Source of the DNA: Zestosphaera sp. | GTDB lineage: Archaea > Thermoproteota > Thermoprotei_A > Sulfolobales > NBVN01 | Direction: 5' to 3' | DNA length: 64,000 nucleotides | Assembly (NCBI GenBank): GCA_038727705.1 | Contig: JAVYVJ010000002.1 | Span: forward strand, 423,051 to 487,050 | Shown: piece by piece, positions 52,972 to 61,696 of the stretch | Numbering within the stretch: position 1 is the first letter of the stretch | Layout: every line of letters begins with the position of its first letter | Made by a program: the position numbers and the translations under genes | The notes under the pieces: generated by a model | Databases searched by the model: none | Told to the model about the DNA's origin: nothing | The model's input: only the letters and a program-made list of their open reading frames with translations

Positions 52972-53706
52972 CTACTGAAGAGGTTTTTTAGGCAGCAAAT
53001 CCACGAACCCGTTTCCCGTGATTACCTCGAACTCAACGCCGTATACGTCATCCAGGATCTTAGTCTTGAGGAGGTCGGCGGTGGAGCCTGTGAAGACCGC
53101 CTCACCATTGTTGAGGACCAGAACATGGTCAACGTGGTTTAGGAGGGGGCTCAGCTGGTTAGACGCTATCAGGACAACTCTGCCCTCCCTACCCAGCACC
53201 TTTAAATGCTCTAGCAATGTGAGCTGGAATCTAATGTCTATGTGTGAAAGCGGCTCGTCCAGGGCTATCGCTCTCGAGTCCCTTGAGAGGCCCCTGGCAA
53301 GTAGGGCCCTGCTTAACTCACCACTGCTGACTAGACCCACCCTCCTAGCCAGGAGCGGGCCTAACTTGAGGAGGCTTACGTAGTGATTGAGTAATCCCCT
53401 GTCAACCATGTAGTCGCTTAGGATTAAGTCCCCTACCGTGACGTCCGGCAACGCGTCAATGACGGGGGGTACGTAAGTGACTAGCCGAGCTACTTCAGCC
53501 CGACTCAGTGAAGCAATGTCCCTGCCGAAGAGCTTAACGACCCCCTGGAAGCTGATCAGCCCTGAGATTGCTTTAAGGAGGGTTGTCTTGCCCGCTCCGT
53601 TAGGGCCTATGACGGCGGTCACGCCGCTGCTTATTGCGAGATTAAGGTTGCGAAGGATCTGAAGGCCTCCGATAAGGACGCTCAGGTCACGAACCTCCAG
53701 TTCCAT
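52972..53706 (-). CDS. ABC importer ATP-binding protein (BtuD/FecE-like), atypical
   Basis: 244 residues. Walker A GPNGAGKTT, signature LVSSGELSRALLA and Walker B AIALDEPLSHID are normal, and the catalytic Glu is present. Two switch residues are not: the Q-loop reads LVTYVPPVID, where Gln is expected after the first Pro, and the H-loop reads IASNQLSPLL, where His is expected at the Asn. It is coupled to the permease by a 20-bp overlap. Iron complex or cobalamin transport is expected from the family. Confidence 0.88.
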   Translation of the reverse strand: MELEVRDLSVLIGGLQILRNLNLAISSGVTAVIGPNGAGKTTLLKAISGLISFQGVVKLFGRDIASLSRAEVARLVTYVPPVIDALPDVTVGDLILSDYMVDRGLLNHYVSLLKLGPLLARRVGLVSSGELSRALLARGLSRDSRAIALDEPLSHIDIRFQLTLLEHLKVLGREGRVVLIASNQLSPLLNHVDHVLVLNNGEAVFTGSTADLLKTKILDDVYGVEFEVITGNGFVDLLPKKPLQ

Positions 53707-54727
53707 ACCTCCTCAACTCAATTATGGCTAGCGCTAGGATGGGGGCTCCGATCATGGACGCCACGACATTGACCGGTATCTCGACCGGCGCCGCAAGGGT
53801 CTTGCCGATTAAGTCCGACGTGACTAAGGTCAGAGCACCCAGGGTGAGGGAGACTGGAATCGCGTAAGCCACCTCACTAGTCCTGAGAAACCGTCTAGTT
53901 ATGTGGGGTGCTGCCAGCCCTATGAACCCTATAACACCGAACCACGCGACAGTCACTGACGTGAGTAAGGAGGCTAAGAGCGTCAGGGCTCTACGTAAGC
54001 TTGCAGGGTCACGCCCCGACTGCCTAACGAAATCGTCGCTTATTTGAAGGTTGTCCAGCGATGATCGAGTGAAGTACGTGTAGACCAGTACGGCGGTCAA
54101 CGCAGCAATCAGGTACACTAAAACCTCTGCGGACGGACTCACGAGGGATCCCATACTCCACGCAATAAGCTTATGTATGTCTTGAAACACCAAGTACTGA
54201 GGTAGGAGGGACGCCGAGTAGAAGAAAGTCCCCACCGCAACCCCCGCCAGGAGAACTGAGGTCGGGCTCATACCGGCCTTAGAAGCTATGAATGTGGTCA
54301 TCGTGTAAGCCAGCATACCCCCTGAAAATGCTGCAAGGGTTCTAAAGGCCATCATTAGCGGGTGGGCGGCGTGCTGGGTGAGCATAAACGAAATGACCAC
54401 CGCAAAGAGCGCGCCTGAAGAAACGCCGAGGATGTAGGGGTCTGCGAGAGGGTTCTTGGTGGCCACCTGCATTAAGTGTCCTGAGAGGGCCAGCGATGCC
54501 CCCGCAACCACGGCTGTCAAGGCCCTGAGCAACCTGTATCCCTCAATACCTAGGTTGTGCGTCACCAGTTGCGTGAGCCCGCAAGCCAGCACCTCGAGGG
54601 GGTTCTGAACCCTGTAGCCGAGGCTCAGGTGTGTGAGGAAAGCAGAGAGCAACGCCAACAGCACGGAGGTAAGGGCGTAGAAGAACCTCCTCCGCCGCCC
54701 CATGACGAAAAGCTCTACCGTGTTCAT
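53687..54727 (-). CDS. BtuC/FecCD-family permease
   Basis: 346 residues with about 9-10 hydrophobic segments. The conserved GHLMQVATKNPLADPYILGVSSGA, GVAVGTFF, and GFIGLAAPHITRRFL segments are the FecCD signatures. Works with the ATPase downstream and the binding protein upstream. Ligand unknown. Confidence 0.92.
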   Translation of the reverse strand: MNTVELFVMGRRRRFFYALTSVLLALLSAFLTHLSLGYRVQNPLEVLACGLTQLVTHNLGIEGYRLLRALTAVVAGASLALSGHLMQVATKNPLADPYILGVSSGALFAVVISFMLTQHAAHPLMMAFRTLAAFSGGMLAYTMTTFIASKAGMSPTSVLLAGVAVGTFFYSASLLPQYLVFQDIHKLIAWSMGSLVSPSAEVLVYLIAALTAVLVYTYFTRSSLDNLQISDDFVRQSGRDPASLRRALTLLASLLTSVTVAWFGVIGFIGLAAPHITRRFLRTSEVAYAIPVSLTLGALTLVTSDLIGKTLAAPVEIPVNVVASMIGAPILALAIIELRRYGTGGS

Positions 54728-54738
54728 GCCAGCTCACA

Positions 54739-55962
54739 TCAGCTACCAGTTAGGCCATCCTTAAGGAGCCCCCACCCAGCTATGACGTCATCACCGACGA
54801 ATACGGGGACTTGAGTTATGTTGAAGGCCCCGGGGTATAGGATCCTGGCCAAGATCTTGACAGCTAAAGCCAACCTAGGGCCTGGACGCGATAAAACGTC
54901 CTCCGCAACCCCCCCGACAACGTAGACCCTCCCATCCCTGACGGCCCTCACGCTTTCCCAGCCAGGTCTCGAAGCAATTCTCGACACTAAGTCTTGATAG
55001 CTTCCGAAAGCCCCGTAGTTGTAGCTTATAATGATGACCGAGGGGTTCAAGCTAATCACAGACTCAGGGCTAGCCGTAAACCATGTCATCGACGTGTTGG
55101 CGAAGACATTAACCCCGCCAGCATACTCCACAATACTGCTCTGGAAGGCGTTGCCGCCTAAAGTCCAGTAGTCGGGGAACACCTCCCAATACACGCTTAA
55201 CCTGCCCGCACCTGTCCTATTCAGGTACTCGCACACGGCCATGTACGTGGCGACCATCTCGCTCATCGAGCTGTCGACGAGCTTCAGGGCCTCGTCAACC
55301 CTGTTCACCACAAACCCAAGAGCCAGTACGGCATTGTAGACGTCGCTTACATCATCGACTCGGACCACATAGACGGTGAAGCCTAAGTCCGAAAGGGTTT
55401 TAATGTACTTCTCGAGCTGCGTGGAGTACGCTATGAAGATCACGTCAGGCCTTAAGCTAGCCACCAACTCCACGTTCAGACTGAAGGCATCGCCCACCAC
55501 CTTGACGGACCCGTTGCCGATTAAATCACTGAGCACCGGGGGGTAATTTGAAAACCTGTCAACACCGACAACCCTGTTGCCGACGCCGAGAGCGAAAAGC
55601 ACCTCAGTCAACGCAGGACCTACGGAAATCAGCCTCACCGGCTCGTACTTAATGACGACTGTCCTTCCGACACTATCGGTGACCATGAACGGGTATTTGA
55701 CCCCTTTCAACCTCCCGCTCAACTCCTCATACTTGACACTCAACCCCCCAACAAGATCCCTCAGGGTCTTAAACTCAGCGCTAAGCAGACTAACACCACT
55801 CCGAAGCTCTGAAACATCCGCCTGCACACTGCTTAACACGTCGGCTTGGCGTGAGAGAAGCCCCCTAACTTCACTCATCAAAGAGTAACTGTACGCAACG
55901 GATATAACGCTGAGCAACACGGCCACCGCAAGAAGCGCAACGTAAGCCTTAGGCACTTCCAT
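54739..55962 (-). CDS. ABC solute-binding protein, cobalamin/iron-complex type
   Basis: About 407 residues from ATG 55962; an open frame continues to TTG 55989, but this crosses the palindrome. An N-terminal anchor helix (VALLAVAVLLSVISVAYSYS) is followed by a coiled coil of about 60 residues and then two Fe-siderophore/BtuF lobes: VRLISVGPALTEVLFALGVG, YAGGVNVFANTS and SWESVRAVRDGRVYV-type segments. The coiled-coil spacer between anchor and lobes is unusual and may hold the receptor away from the membrane. First gene of the operon. Confidence 0.87.
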   Translation of the reverse strand: MEVPKAYVALLAVAVLLSVISVAYSYSLMSEVRGLLSRQADVLSSVQADVSELRSGVSLLSAEFKTLRDLVGGLSVKYEELSGRLKGVKYPFMVTDSVGRTVVIKYEPVRLISVGPALTEVLFALGVGNRVVGVDRFSNYPPVLSDLIGNGSVKVVGDAFSLNVELVASLRPDVIFIAYSTQLEKYIKTLSDLGFTVYVVRVDDVSDVYNAVLALGFVVNRVDEALKLVDSSMSEMVATYMAVCEYLNRTGAGRLSVYWEVFPDYWTLGGNAFQSSIVEYAGGVNVFANTSMTWFTASPESVISLNPSVIIISYNYGAFGSYQDLVSRIASRPGWESVRAVRDGRVYVVGGVAEDVLSRPGPRLALAVKILARILYPGAFNITQVPVFVGDDVIAGWGLLKDGLTGS

Positions 55963-55982
55963 ATTGGATACCCTATCCAATA
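55962..55982. promoter_or_regulatory. perfect palindrome at importer start, probable operator
   Basis: Nine-base arms TATTGGATA and TATCCAATA flank CCC. The palindrome touches the first base of the binding-protein ATG and lies about 10-20 bp below a TATA-like TTAAAAACTTA (about 55990-56000, minus strand). A repressor here would block transcription of the whole importer operon. Metal-dependent regulators of the DtxR/MDR1 class would be candidates by analogy. Confidence 0.75.
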
Positions 55983-56466
55983 AATTCAACTAAGTTTTTA
56001 AGCTTTTCCAAGAGCTCAACATTCAATGAGGTTCGTATCGATCGACACGCCCCTCATCTTGTGGCGCCTCTGACCAACTCCCTCAGCCCCCTACCCAGGC
56101 GTCCGCATGCAGCAAGCACCGCTTAAACTTAAGACAGGTTCAGGAGGACTTCCCCACAACGTTGAACCCGTGGGGGAAGACTCAGCTGCGGGCCTGGGTC
56201 GTCCTGAGTAGGTGGGGTCGATGACACGTGCCCCAATGAAACAGGACCCTGAGGCCCGTGAAGCCGAAGGGTGAAGCGGTGGGCGTCGGGGGAGTGTGAT
56301 AGGCCGGGTCTGGAGTGCATGATGCCTGCCGGACTGAAGGTCGCTAGCGGGGGGCTTGAACATGTGAGGAAATCGATAGAGGGGTTAGGTCTGAAGACGG
56401 GTGTAGGGGGCGCGGCTAGTCAATGCTTAATTTACAGCAAGACTTAGAGTATTGGGTAGTGATTTA
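55983..56466. other. 484-bp intergenic region with possible transposase remnant
   Basis: Contains the importer promoter at the left and GC-rich codon-like sequence from about 56090 to 56400. No intact gene. Open frames on the minus strand (56091-56363) have translations without domain character and are not supported. The frame 56107-56274 on the plus strand is described separately. Confidence 0.5.
56107..56274 (+). pseudogene. possible remnant of a TnpB/OrfB-type transposase C-terminus
   Basis: A frame interrupted by a single TAG (56209-56211) reads LKTGSGGLPHNVEPVGEDSA in its first part and MTRAPMKQDPEAREAEG before TGA 56272-56274. The composition (Gly, Pro, Glu, Ala, Arg without hydrophobic core) resembles the variable tails of archaeal IS200/IS605 OrfB proteins, and it ends in a typical tail. 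No zinc ribbon or RuvC motif remains, so this call is weak. Confidence 0.25.
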
Positions 56467-57063
56467 ATGTCGTGCGGTCTCTACGTGATAACAGGCCCTA
56501 TGTTTGCAGGCAAGACTACCGAGCTCCTCAGGATCCTAAATAAGTACAGGATAGCCGGGTATAGGGCGTTGCTAGTCAAGCCCAGCATTGACAGAAGGTA
56601 CTCAGATAGGGAGGTAGTCAGCCACGACGGCATAAGAATGGAGGCCCTGGCGGTGGAGCCCTCCCTAAGCGGTTTGATGGGGATTTCCGAGGTTCTCCAC
56701 CACAACGACGTGGTGGGTTTCGATGAGTTCCAGTTCTTCGAATATAGTAGGGGGTTAGTGGACTTCATCCTGAGGTTAAGTGTCGAGAGGCTGGTTTACG
56801 TGGCGTCGCTCAACCTGGACTTCAGGGGTGAGCCATGGGAGGTCGTTAAGGAGCTCCTGCCATACGCGGACGAGGTCCAAACACTCTACGCTGTATGCAC
56901 GTACGTAGATTCTGAGACGGGAAGGAAGTGCGGCAGACCCGCGAGCAGGACGCAGAGGCTAATCGACGGCAGGCCTGCACCCTACGACAGTCCGAGGATA
57001 TTGGTGGGTGGTAAGGAGAGTTATGAGGCCAGGTGCAGGAGGCATCACTTCATAGTTAAGTAG
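56467..57063 (+). CDS. tdk: thymidine kinase, type II
   Basis: 198 residues from ATG 56467; an in-frame start lies at 56452. Walker A GPMFAGKTTELLR, DEFQFF in the Walker B position, the SLNLDFRGEPW lasso/binding region, and the zinc-binding Cys residues in YAVCTYVDSETGRKCGR with a late Cys-Arg-Arg-His. All four TK1 features are present. It phosphorylates salvaged thymidine with ATP. Confidence 0.93.
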   Translation: MSCGLYVITGPMFAGKTTELLRILNKYRIAGYRALLVKPSIDRRYSDREVVSHDGIRMEALAVEPSLSGLMGISEVLHHNDVVGFDEFQFFEYSRGLVDFILRLSVERLVYVASLNLDFRGEPWEVVKELLPYADEVQTLYAVCTYVDSETGRKCGRPASRTQRLIDGRPAPYDSPRILVGGKESYEARCRRHHFIVK

Positions 57064-57130
57064 TGATGTCGGTGTTGCCTGCTGCGGGGTAGCACTAGCC
57101 TCGGGTGAGGTCGCCTTAAGCGAGGTACTG

Positions 57131-58234
57131 GTGGTTGGAGCCGGACCCGGCGGACTGCTGTCCTCATACGCCCTCCTCAGGAAGGGCTTCAGGACTGAAG
57201 TTCATGAAGAACACGATAGAGTAGGTCTTCCGAGACACTGTAGCGGGCTTGTCAGTGAGTATGTCGTCAGGACGCTGGGCTCTCTCGCCAAACCCCACGT
57301 TCTGAGTAAATTCAACGAATACAGGGTGAGGACGCTCGAGGACGGGCTCATCCACGACGCTTCGACGTTAAGGTTCAGGGAGCCCGTATACTTGGTGGAC
57401 AGAGTTGAGTTCGAGGCCTCGCTGAGCGAGGTCGTTGAGAGTTGCGGCGGCAGGCTGGTCCTCAGATCCCGCATTACCGACTTGAACACGGAGCAAGCCG
57501 CCGTGAAGACTAGGCAGGGCTGGCGGAGGGGCGACCTGCTGATCATCAGCGAAGGCGCTGCGAGGAGTCTGGTCAGCGAGGCCGGACTGTGCGTCGGGGG
57601 GAAATCGTTGGTAGGACCTCAGGCCTTAGTCAGGTTAGGCAGGGCCCCCGAGACCGTTGAAGTGATGGTCTCCCCAATCTTTGGTTCAGAAGGCTTTGGG
57701 TGGGTGATCCCCGTTGACGACAGGCGGGCGATAGTCGGCCTGCTGACGAGCTCCAGAATGGCTGGCAACATGCTCAGGTATCTCATACGCAAGATCGCCA
57801 GACATTCGTACGAGGCAGTTGTTGAGAGGTTTTTCGGAGGGACCGTCCCCGCCGACAGGCCCTGCAAGAATCTCGTCAGCAGGAAGTACTTGGTGGTGGG
57901 GGACGCCGCATCGCTCACCAAACCAATAACTAAGGGCGGGCTGTACCCGTTGGTCGAGGAGGTGCGGGCCCTAGGCGACTCAGTAAGGAGCGATGGTCTC
58001 AACGTCGACGTATTCAACTTCAGGTACCGCGGGATCCTAAGACTCATCAACTCCCAGCACAGGATGCTGGACGTGATTTGCAGGCTGGGGGGTTACTATA
58101 AGCTGGTTAAGTCAATAACCAGGCCAGGGCTGAAGGACCTCAGACTGCTGAATTACGATAAACTACTGCCGGACCCCTCCAGCCTCCTGCCCGCGTATAC
58201 CCTGAAGAAACTTCTAGGTTTGCCGGATTATTGA
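57131..58234 (+). CDS. geranylgeranyl reductase-family flavoprotein, start uncertain
   Basis: 367 residues from GTG 57131, beginning directly at the FAD motif GAGPGGLLSSYALLRKG. The coding sense clearly extends upstream: the codons before it read S-E-V-L, completing a normal strand 1 (SEVLVVGAGPGG). No ATG, GTG or TTG exists in that frame back to the previous stop. TTA 57116, five bases after GGTGAGG, is where a TTG start would be expected. PRHCSGLVS, DRVEFEASL and VVGDAASLTKPITKGGLYP identify the family, which saturates archaeal lipid isoprenoids. Confidence 0.8.
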   Translation: MVGAGPGGLLSSYALLRKGFRTEVHEEHDRVGLPRHCSGLVSEYVVRTLGSLAKPHVLSKFNEYRVRTLEDGLIHDASTLRFREPVYLVDRVEFEASLSEVVESCGGRLVLRSRITDLNTEQAAVKTRQGWRRGDLLIISEGAARSLVSEAGLCVGGKSLVGPQALVRLGRAPETVEVMVSPIFGSEGFGWVIPVDDRRAIVGLLTSSRMAGNMLRYLIRKIARHSYEAVVERFFGGTVPADRPCKNLVSRKYLVVGDAASLTKPITKGGLYPLVEEVRALGDSVRSDGLNVDVFNFRYRGILRLINSQHRMLDVICRLGGYYKLVKSITRPGLKDLRLLNYDKLLPDPSSLLPAYTLKKLLGLPDY

Positions 58235-58257
58235 ACAGCCTACGATGGCATCATCCC

Positions 58258-59847
58258 TCAAGCCCTCCTTCTTAAGAGCCTTCCAGGCCTCGCTCGCGTT
58301 AGCTCCCCGTCCCTAATCACTAACCCCCCGTTGATTATCAAGTACTCGACGCCTGAGGAGTGCGTGCAGGGATCCTCGTACGTAGCCCTATCTTTTATCG
58401 TGTTGTGGCTGAATATTACTAGGTCTGCTTTGAGTCCTGGCCTGATTAAGCCCCTGTCCCACAGCCCCAGCTTCCTCGCAGGGAGTGAGGTCATCTTCCT
58501 GATGGCTTCCGCTAGACTGAGGGTCTTGGTCTCCCTCACATACTTAGCGATGACCCTTGGGAAGGTGCCGTAGCTCCTCGGGTGCGGCATGCTGTTGCCT
58601 GGCTTGTGCACAGCGCCGTCACTCCCTATTGCCACGAGGGGGTGGGCCACCGCCCTGGACACGTCGTCCTCACTCATCGTGTGAATGATCACCCTAGTGG
58701 AGCCCCCGTCACCCACCAACAGCTTAGCTATAGTCTGAACGGGGTCCGCATCCCACATCCTGGAGACCTCCTCTATACTCCTACCCAACACCTCAGGATG
58801 ACTGCCTGAATACGATATCCTTATCTTATCCCAGTCAGTGTGCCCCTCTTCAGGGATGCCGTACCTGTTCAGCTCCTTCTGCAACACTTCTAGAGTGGTG
58901 GGGTTGCTTAGTCTTTGTACCATCTTACCCAGGCCTCCGTCCCTAACCCACGAAGGTAGCAACGCCTCCAACCCTGTTGAGCTGGCTGCATACGGGTAGG
59001 CATCAGCGCTGATATCGTAACCCCTCCCAGCATACTCCTCTATAATGCTTAAGACCTTCTCAACACCACCCCAAGCCGGCGTGCCGGCCGCCTTCACGTG
59101 AGAGATCTCAAGACTGACGCCGCTCCTCAAACCCACCTCCACGGCCTCAATGACTGCATCCATAAGCCCGACGCCCTCGTTCCTCATGTGTGTAGCGTAG
59201 ACGCCGCCGTACGCAGCCACAGCCTTAGCCAGCTCCGCGAGCTCTGAGATCTCGGAGAACACTCCCGGCACGTAGATGAGTCCTGAAGACATGCCGAAGG
59301 CCCCATCCCTCAGAGCCTCCTCAACCAACTCCCTCATCTCGCCGAGCTGTTTTTCCGATGGCCTCACGTCCTCAGTGCCTAGCACTGCACCCCTAACAGT
59401 TCCGTGCCCCACCAGCGTAGCTACGTTCAAGCTCTTCTCAAGCCCGTCAAGTAAGTCCAGATACTCTCTGAAGGAACGCCACGGGATGCGGCCGAACTCC
59501 CTGACGAACTCCGCCTCACTGAGTTCCATGAACTCCCTGTTCCTCTCGGTCAGGGGTGCTAAGGAATAACCGCAGTTCCCAACCACCACCGTAGTGACTC
59601 CCTGCGTGACGTAGTTGTCGGCTGTAGGCAGCAAGAATAGATCGCCGTCACTGTGATTATGAATATCTACGAATCCCGGGGCGACCGCCAGGCCCTCAGC
59701 ATCCACAACCTCCTCAGCAGCACGTCCTGACAGATCACCTATCTTGACGATGGTGTCCCCGATCACGCCGATGTCCTTCCTGAAAGGCGGGGCACCGGAC
59801 CCGTCAACCACCACACCACCCCTGACGATCAAATCGTAATCACTCAT
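58258..59847 (-). CDS. N-acyl-D-amino-acid deacylase (amidohydrolase family)
   Basis: 529-residue metal-dependent amidohydrolase. The N-terminal beta-sandwich is MSDYDLIVRGGVVVDGSG, followed by GFVDIHNHSDGD (metal His pair), GNCGYSLAP, GTVRGAVLG, ATHMRNEG, SHVKAAG, and the late IGSDGAVHKPG with the Asp and a C-terminal barrel end. D-aminoacylases and the related dipeptidases look like this. It is divergent from the dipeptide ABC operon by 178 bp, so it probably acts on the imported substrate. Confidence 0.9.
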   Translation of the reverse strand: MSDYDLIVRGGVVVDGSGAPPFRKDIGVIGDTIVKIGDLSGRAAEEVVDAEGLAVAPGFVDIHNHSDGDLFLLPTADNYVTQGVTTVVVGNCGYSLAPLTERNREFMELSEAEFVREFGRIPWRSFREYLDLLDGLEKSLNVATLVGHGTVRGAVLGTEDVRPSEKQLGEMRELVEEALRDGAFGMSSGLIYVPGVFSEISELAELAKAVAAYGGVYATHMRNEGVGLMDAVIEAVEVGLRSGVSLEISHVKAAGTPAWGGVEKVLSIIEEYAGRGYDISADAYPYAASSTGLEALLPSWVRDGGLGKMVQRLSNPTTLEVLQKELNRYGIPEEGHTDWDKIRISYSGSHPEVLGRSIEEVSRMWDADPVQTIAKLLVGDGGSTRVIIHTMSEDDVSRAVAHPLVAIGSDGAVHKPGNSMPHPRSYGTFPRVIAKYVRETKTLSLAEAIRKMTSLPARKLGLWDRGLIRPGLKADLVIFSHNTIKDRATYEDPCTHSSGVEYLIINGGLVIRDGELTRARPGRLLRRRA

Positions 59848-60025
59848 CCGATCACGCCCTGAATTTCTTCAGGAAGCGTTAAAAAGCTTTAATTACAACA
59901 GTTCAGTGCAAGTAAAAAATACAGCGAACGCAATTTTTAACTGAATTCAATTAACAGACCTGACAAAATCCATTATGATAATATTTATTAACCCATTCCA
60001 CACACAGTAGAACCGGTGACAAACT

Positions 60026-61687
60026 ATGGTCAACCGGATGGCTGTGTCCAAAACAGTTACAGCTATGTTGGTTTTAATCGTGGCTATAGCTTTAGTAGCA
60101 ACTTACATAGCCGTGTCACCCCCGGCGAGACCTACCACACCCACCACATCGCCCACCGCATCGCCGACGCCTACATCACCGACGACGCCCAAACTCAAGA
60201 GGACCTTAGTCATAGCCATACCCGAGGAACCCATGGGTCTGGATGTTCAGCAGGTCACGTGGTCTAACGAAGTACACGACCTGATATTCCAGCCGTTGGT
60301 CGTGCTGGACGCCGGGATGAACATAGTGCCTGACCTAGCCTTAAGCTGGGAGGTGTCGAACGACGGTACGGTCATCACGTTCCACATACCCGAGGACGCC
60401 AAGTTCTCGAACGGGGACCCCCTCACCGCAGAAGCTGTTAAGAAGTCCATAGAGCGGTACAGGAGCATATCCCCCTACGCCGAGGACTTCGCGCTCGTGG
60501 ACGACATGGTGGTCGTGGATAATAAAACACTGAAGCTCGTTCTAAGCCGCCCAGCCCCCTACCTCTGGTCAGTGCTGGTGACGAATTACGGGGCACCTGT
60601 CAACGCCGGGGTTGCTGGGAAGGTAGGTGATGATACGTTTAACAGAGAACCTGTCGGAAGCGGTCCCTACAGGGTTAAGGAATGGGTCAGGGGATCGCAC
60701 GTAGTCCTAGTTAGGAACGAGTATTACAGGACTAACATCCCGTTCGTGAGTAATAAGGGCCCCAACCCCTACGTGGATGAGGTCATCGTAAGGTTCATCC
60801 CAGAAGACCTGACGAGAATTGCCGAGCTCGAGGCGGGGAACGTGGACATCGTTAGAGGGGTTCCTCTAGATGAGGTTAAGAGGTTGAAGGAGAACCCGAA
60901 CATACAGTTGTACGAGACGCTGTCACCCGGCATCCACTACGTAATGGTCAACCTTAAGAAGGAGCCGCTGAACGACGTCAGGGTCCGCGAAGCTATAATG
61001 ATCGCGTTGAACAGGGGTGAGATAGCCTCAATACTCGACAACAACGTCGTCCCCTGGTATTCGTTCCTCTCACCGTCGCAGATATGCTACAACAAGTCCG
61101 TGGAGGAGCTGGCTGAGTCTAAATACCCCAACAACGTTGAGAGGGCGAAGGCCCTGCTTAAGGAGGCAGGCTGGGTTGACACCGACGGTGATGGGGTGGT
61201 GGATAAGGGCGGCGTCCCGCTGAAGCTCACGCTACTCTCGCCGACAGACGACCCGGCGCTCAAGAAGTCCGCGCCGCTGATACAGGCACAGCTGGCTAAA
61301 GTAGGTATTAAGGTGGAGATTAAGGAGTACACGTACGACTACATAAGGGAACTGACCCGCGAGTGGAGCTTCGAACTAGCTCTGAGGAGGTTCTCCTGGG
61401 CGGATCCGGACATACTGATATACTTAGTTCACAGCGTCTACGGAAACTACACGTACTCGAACCCCGAGGTCGACAGGCTGCTTGAGCTAGGTCGATCGGT
61501 TGCGGACATGAGCAAGAGGTCGGAGGTGTACGCCAGAGCGCAGGAGATCCTACTGAAGGACCTCCCGCTCATACCGCTCTTCGTGCTTAAGGAATACACC
61601 GCCGTCAGCAAGAACGTTAAGGGACTGCATGTCATACCGCCCTACGGCACCATGTTCATCAACGACGTCCGGATAGAGCAGAAGTAG
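60026..61687 (+). CDS. peptide ABC transporter substrate-binding protein
   Basis: 553-residue SBP family 5 receptor. A signal-anchor helix (VTAMLVLIVAIALVATYIAV) precedes a Thr/Pro/Ser linker of about 30 residues, likely glycosylated, then GLDVQQVTWSNEVHDLIFQPL, SYN-type VPDLALSWEVSNDGTVITFHI, and NREPVGSGPYRVKEWVRGSHVVLVRN family motifs. It captures di- or oligopeptides outside the membrane. A TATA-like AATATTTATTA at about 59978-59988 gives a short leader before ATG 60026; ATG 60038 is an alternative. Confidence 0.92.
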   Translation: MVNRMAVSKTVTAMLVLIVAIALVATYIAVSPPARPTTPTTSPTASPTPTSPTTPKLKRTLVIAIPEEPMGLDVQQVTWSNEVHDLIFQPLVVLDAGMNIVPDLALSWEVSNDGTVITFHIPEDAKFSNGDPLTAEAVKKSIERYRSISPYAEDFALVDDMVVVDNKTLKLVLSRPAPYLWSVLVTNYGAPVNAGVAGKVGDDTFNREPVGSGPYRVKEWVRGSHVVLVRNEYYRTNIPFVSNKGPNPYVDEVIVRFIPEDLTRIAELEAGNVDIVRGVPLDEVKRLKENPNIQLYETLSPGIHYVMVNLKKEPLNDVRVREAIMIALNRGEIASILDNNVVPWYSFLSPSQICYNKSVEELAESKYPNNVERAKALLKEAGWVDTDGDGVVDKGGVPLKLTLLSPTDDPALKKSAPLIQAQLAKVGIKVEIKEYTYDYIRELTREWSFELALRRFSWADPDILIYLVHSVYGNYTYSNPEVDRLLELGRSVADMSKRSEVYARAQEILLKDLPLIPLFVLKEYTAVSKNVKGLHVIPPYGTMFINDVRIEQK

Positions 61688-61696
61688 GTAGCCACG

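Noticed and set aside
56091-56363. Minus-strand frames in the gap before tdk
   Set aside because: Pro/Arg/Ser-rich translations typical of GC-rich shadow frames; no start signal.
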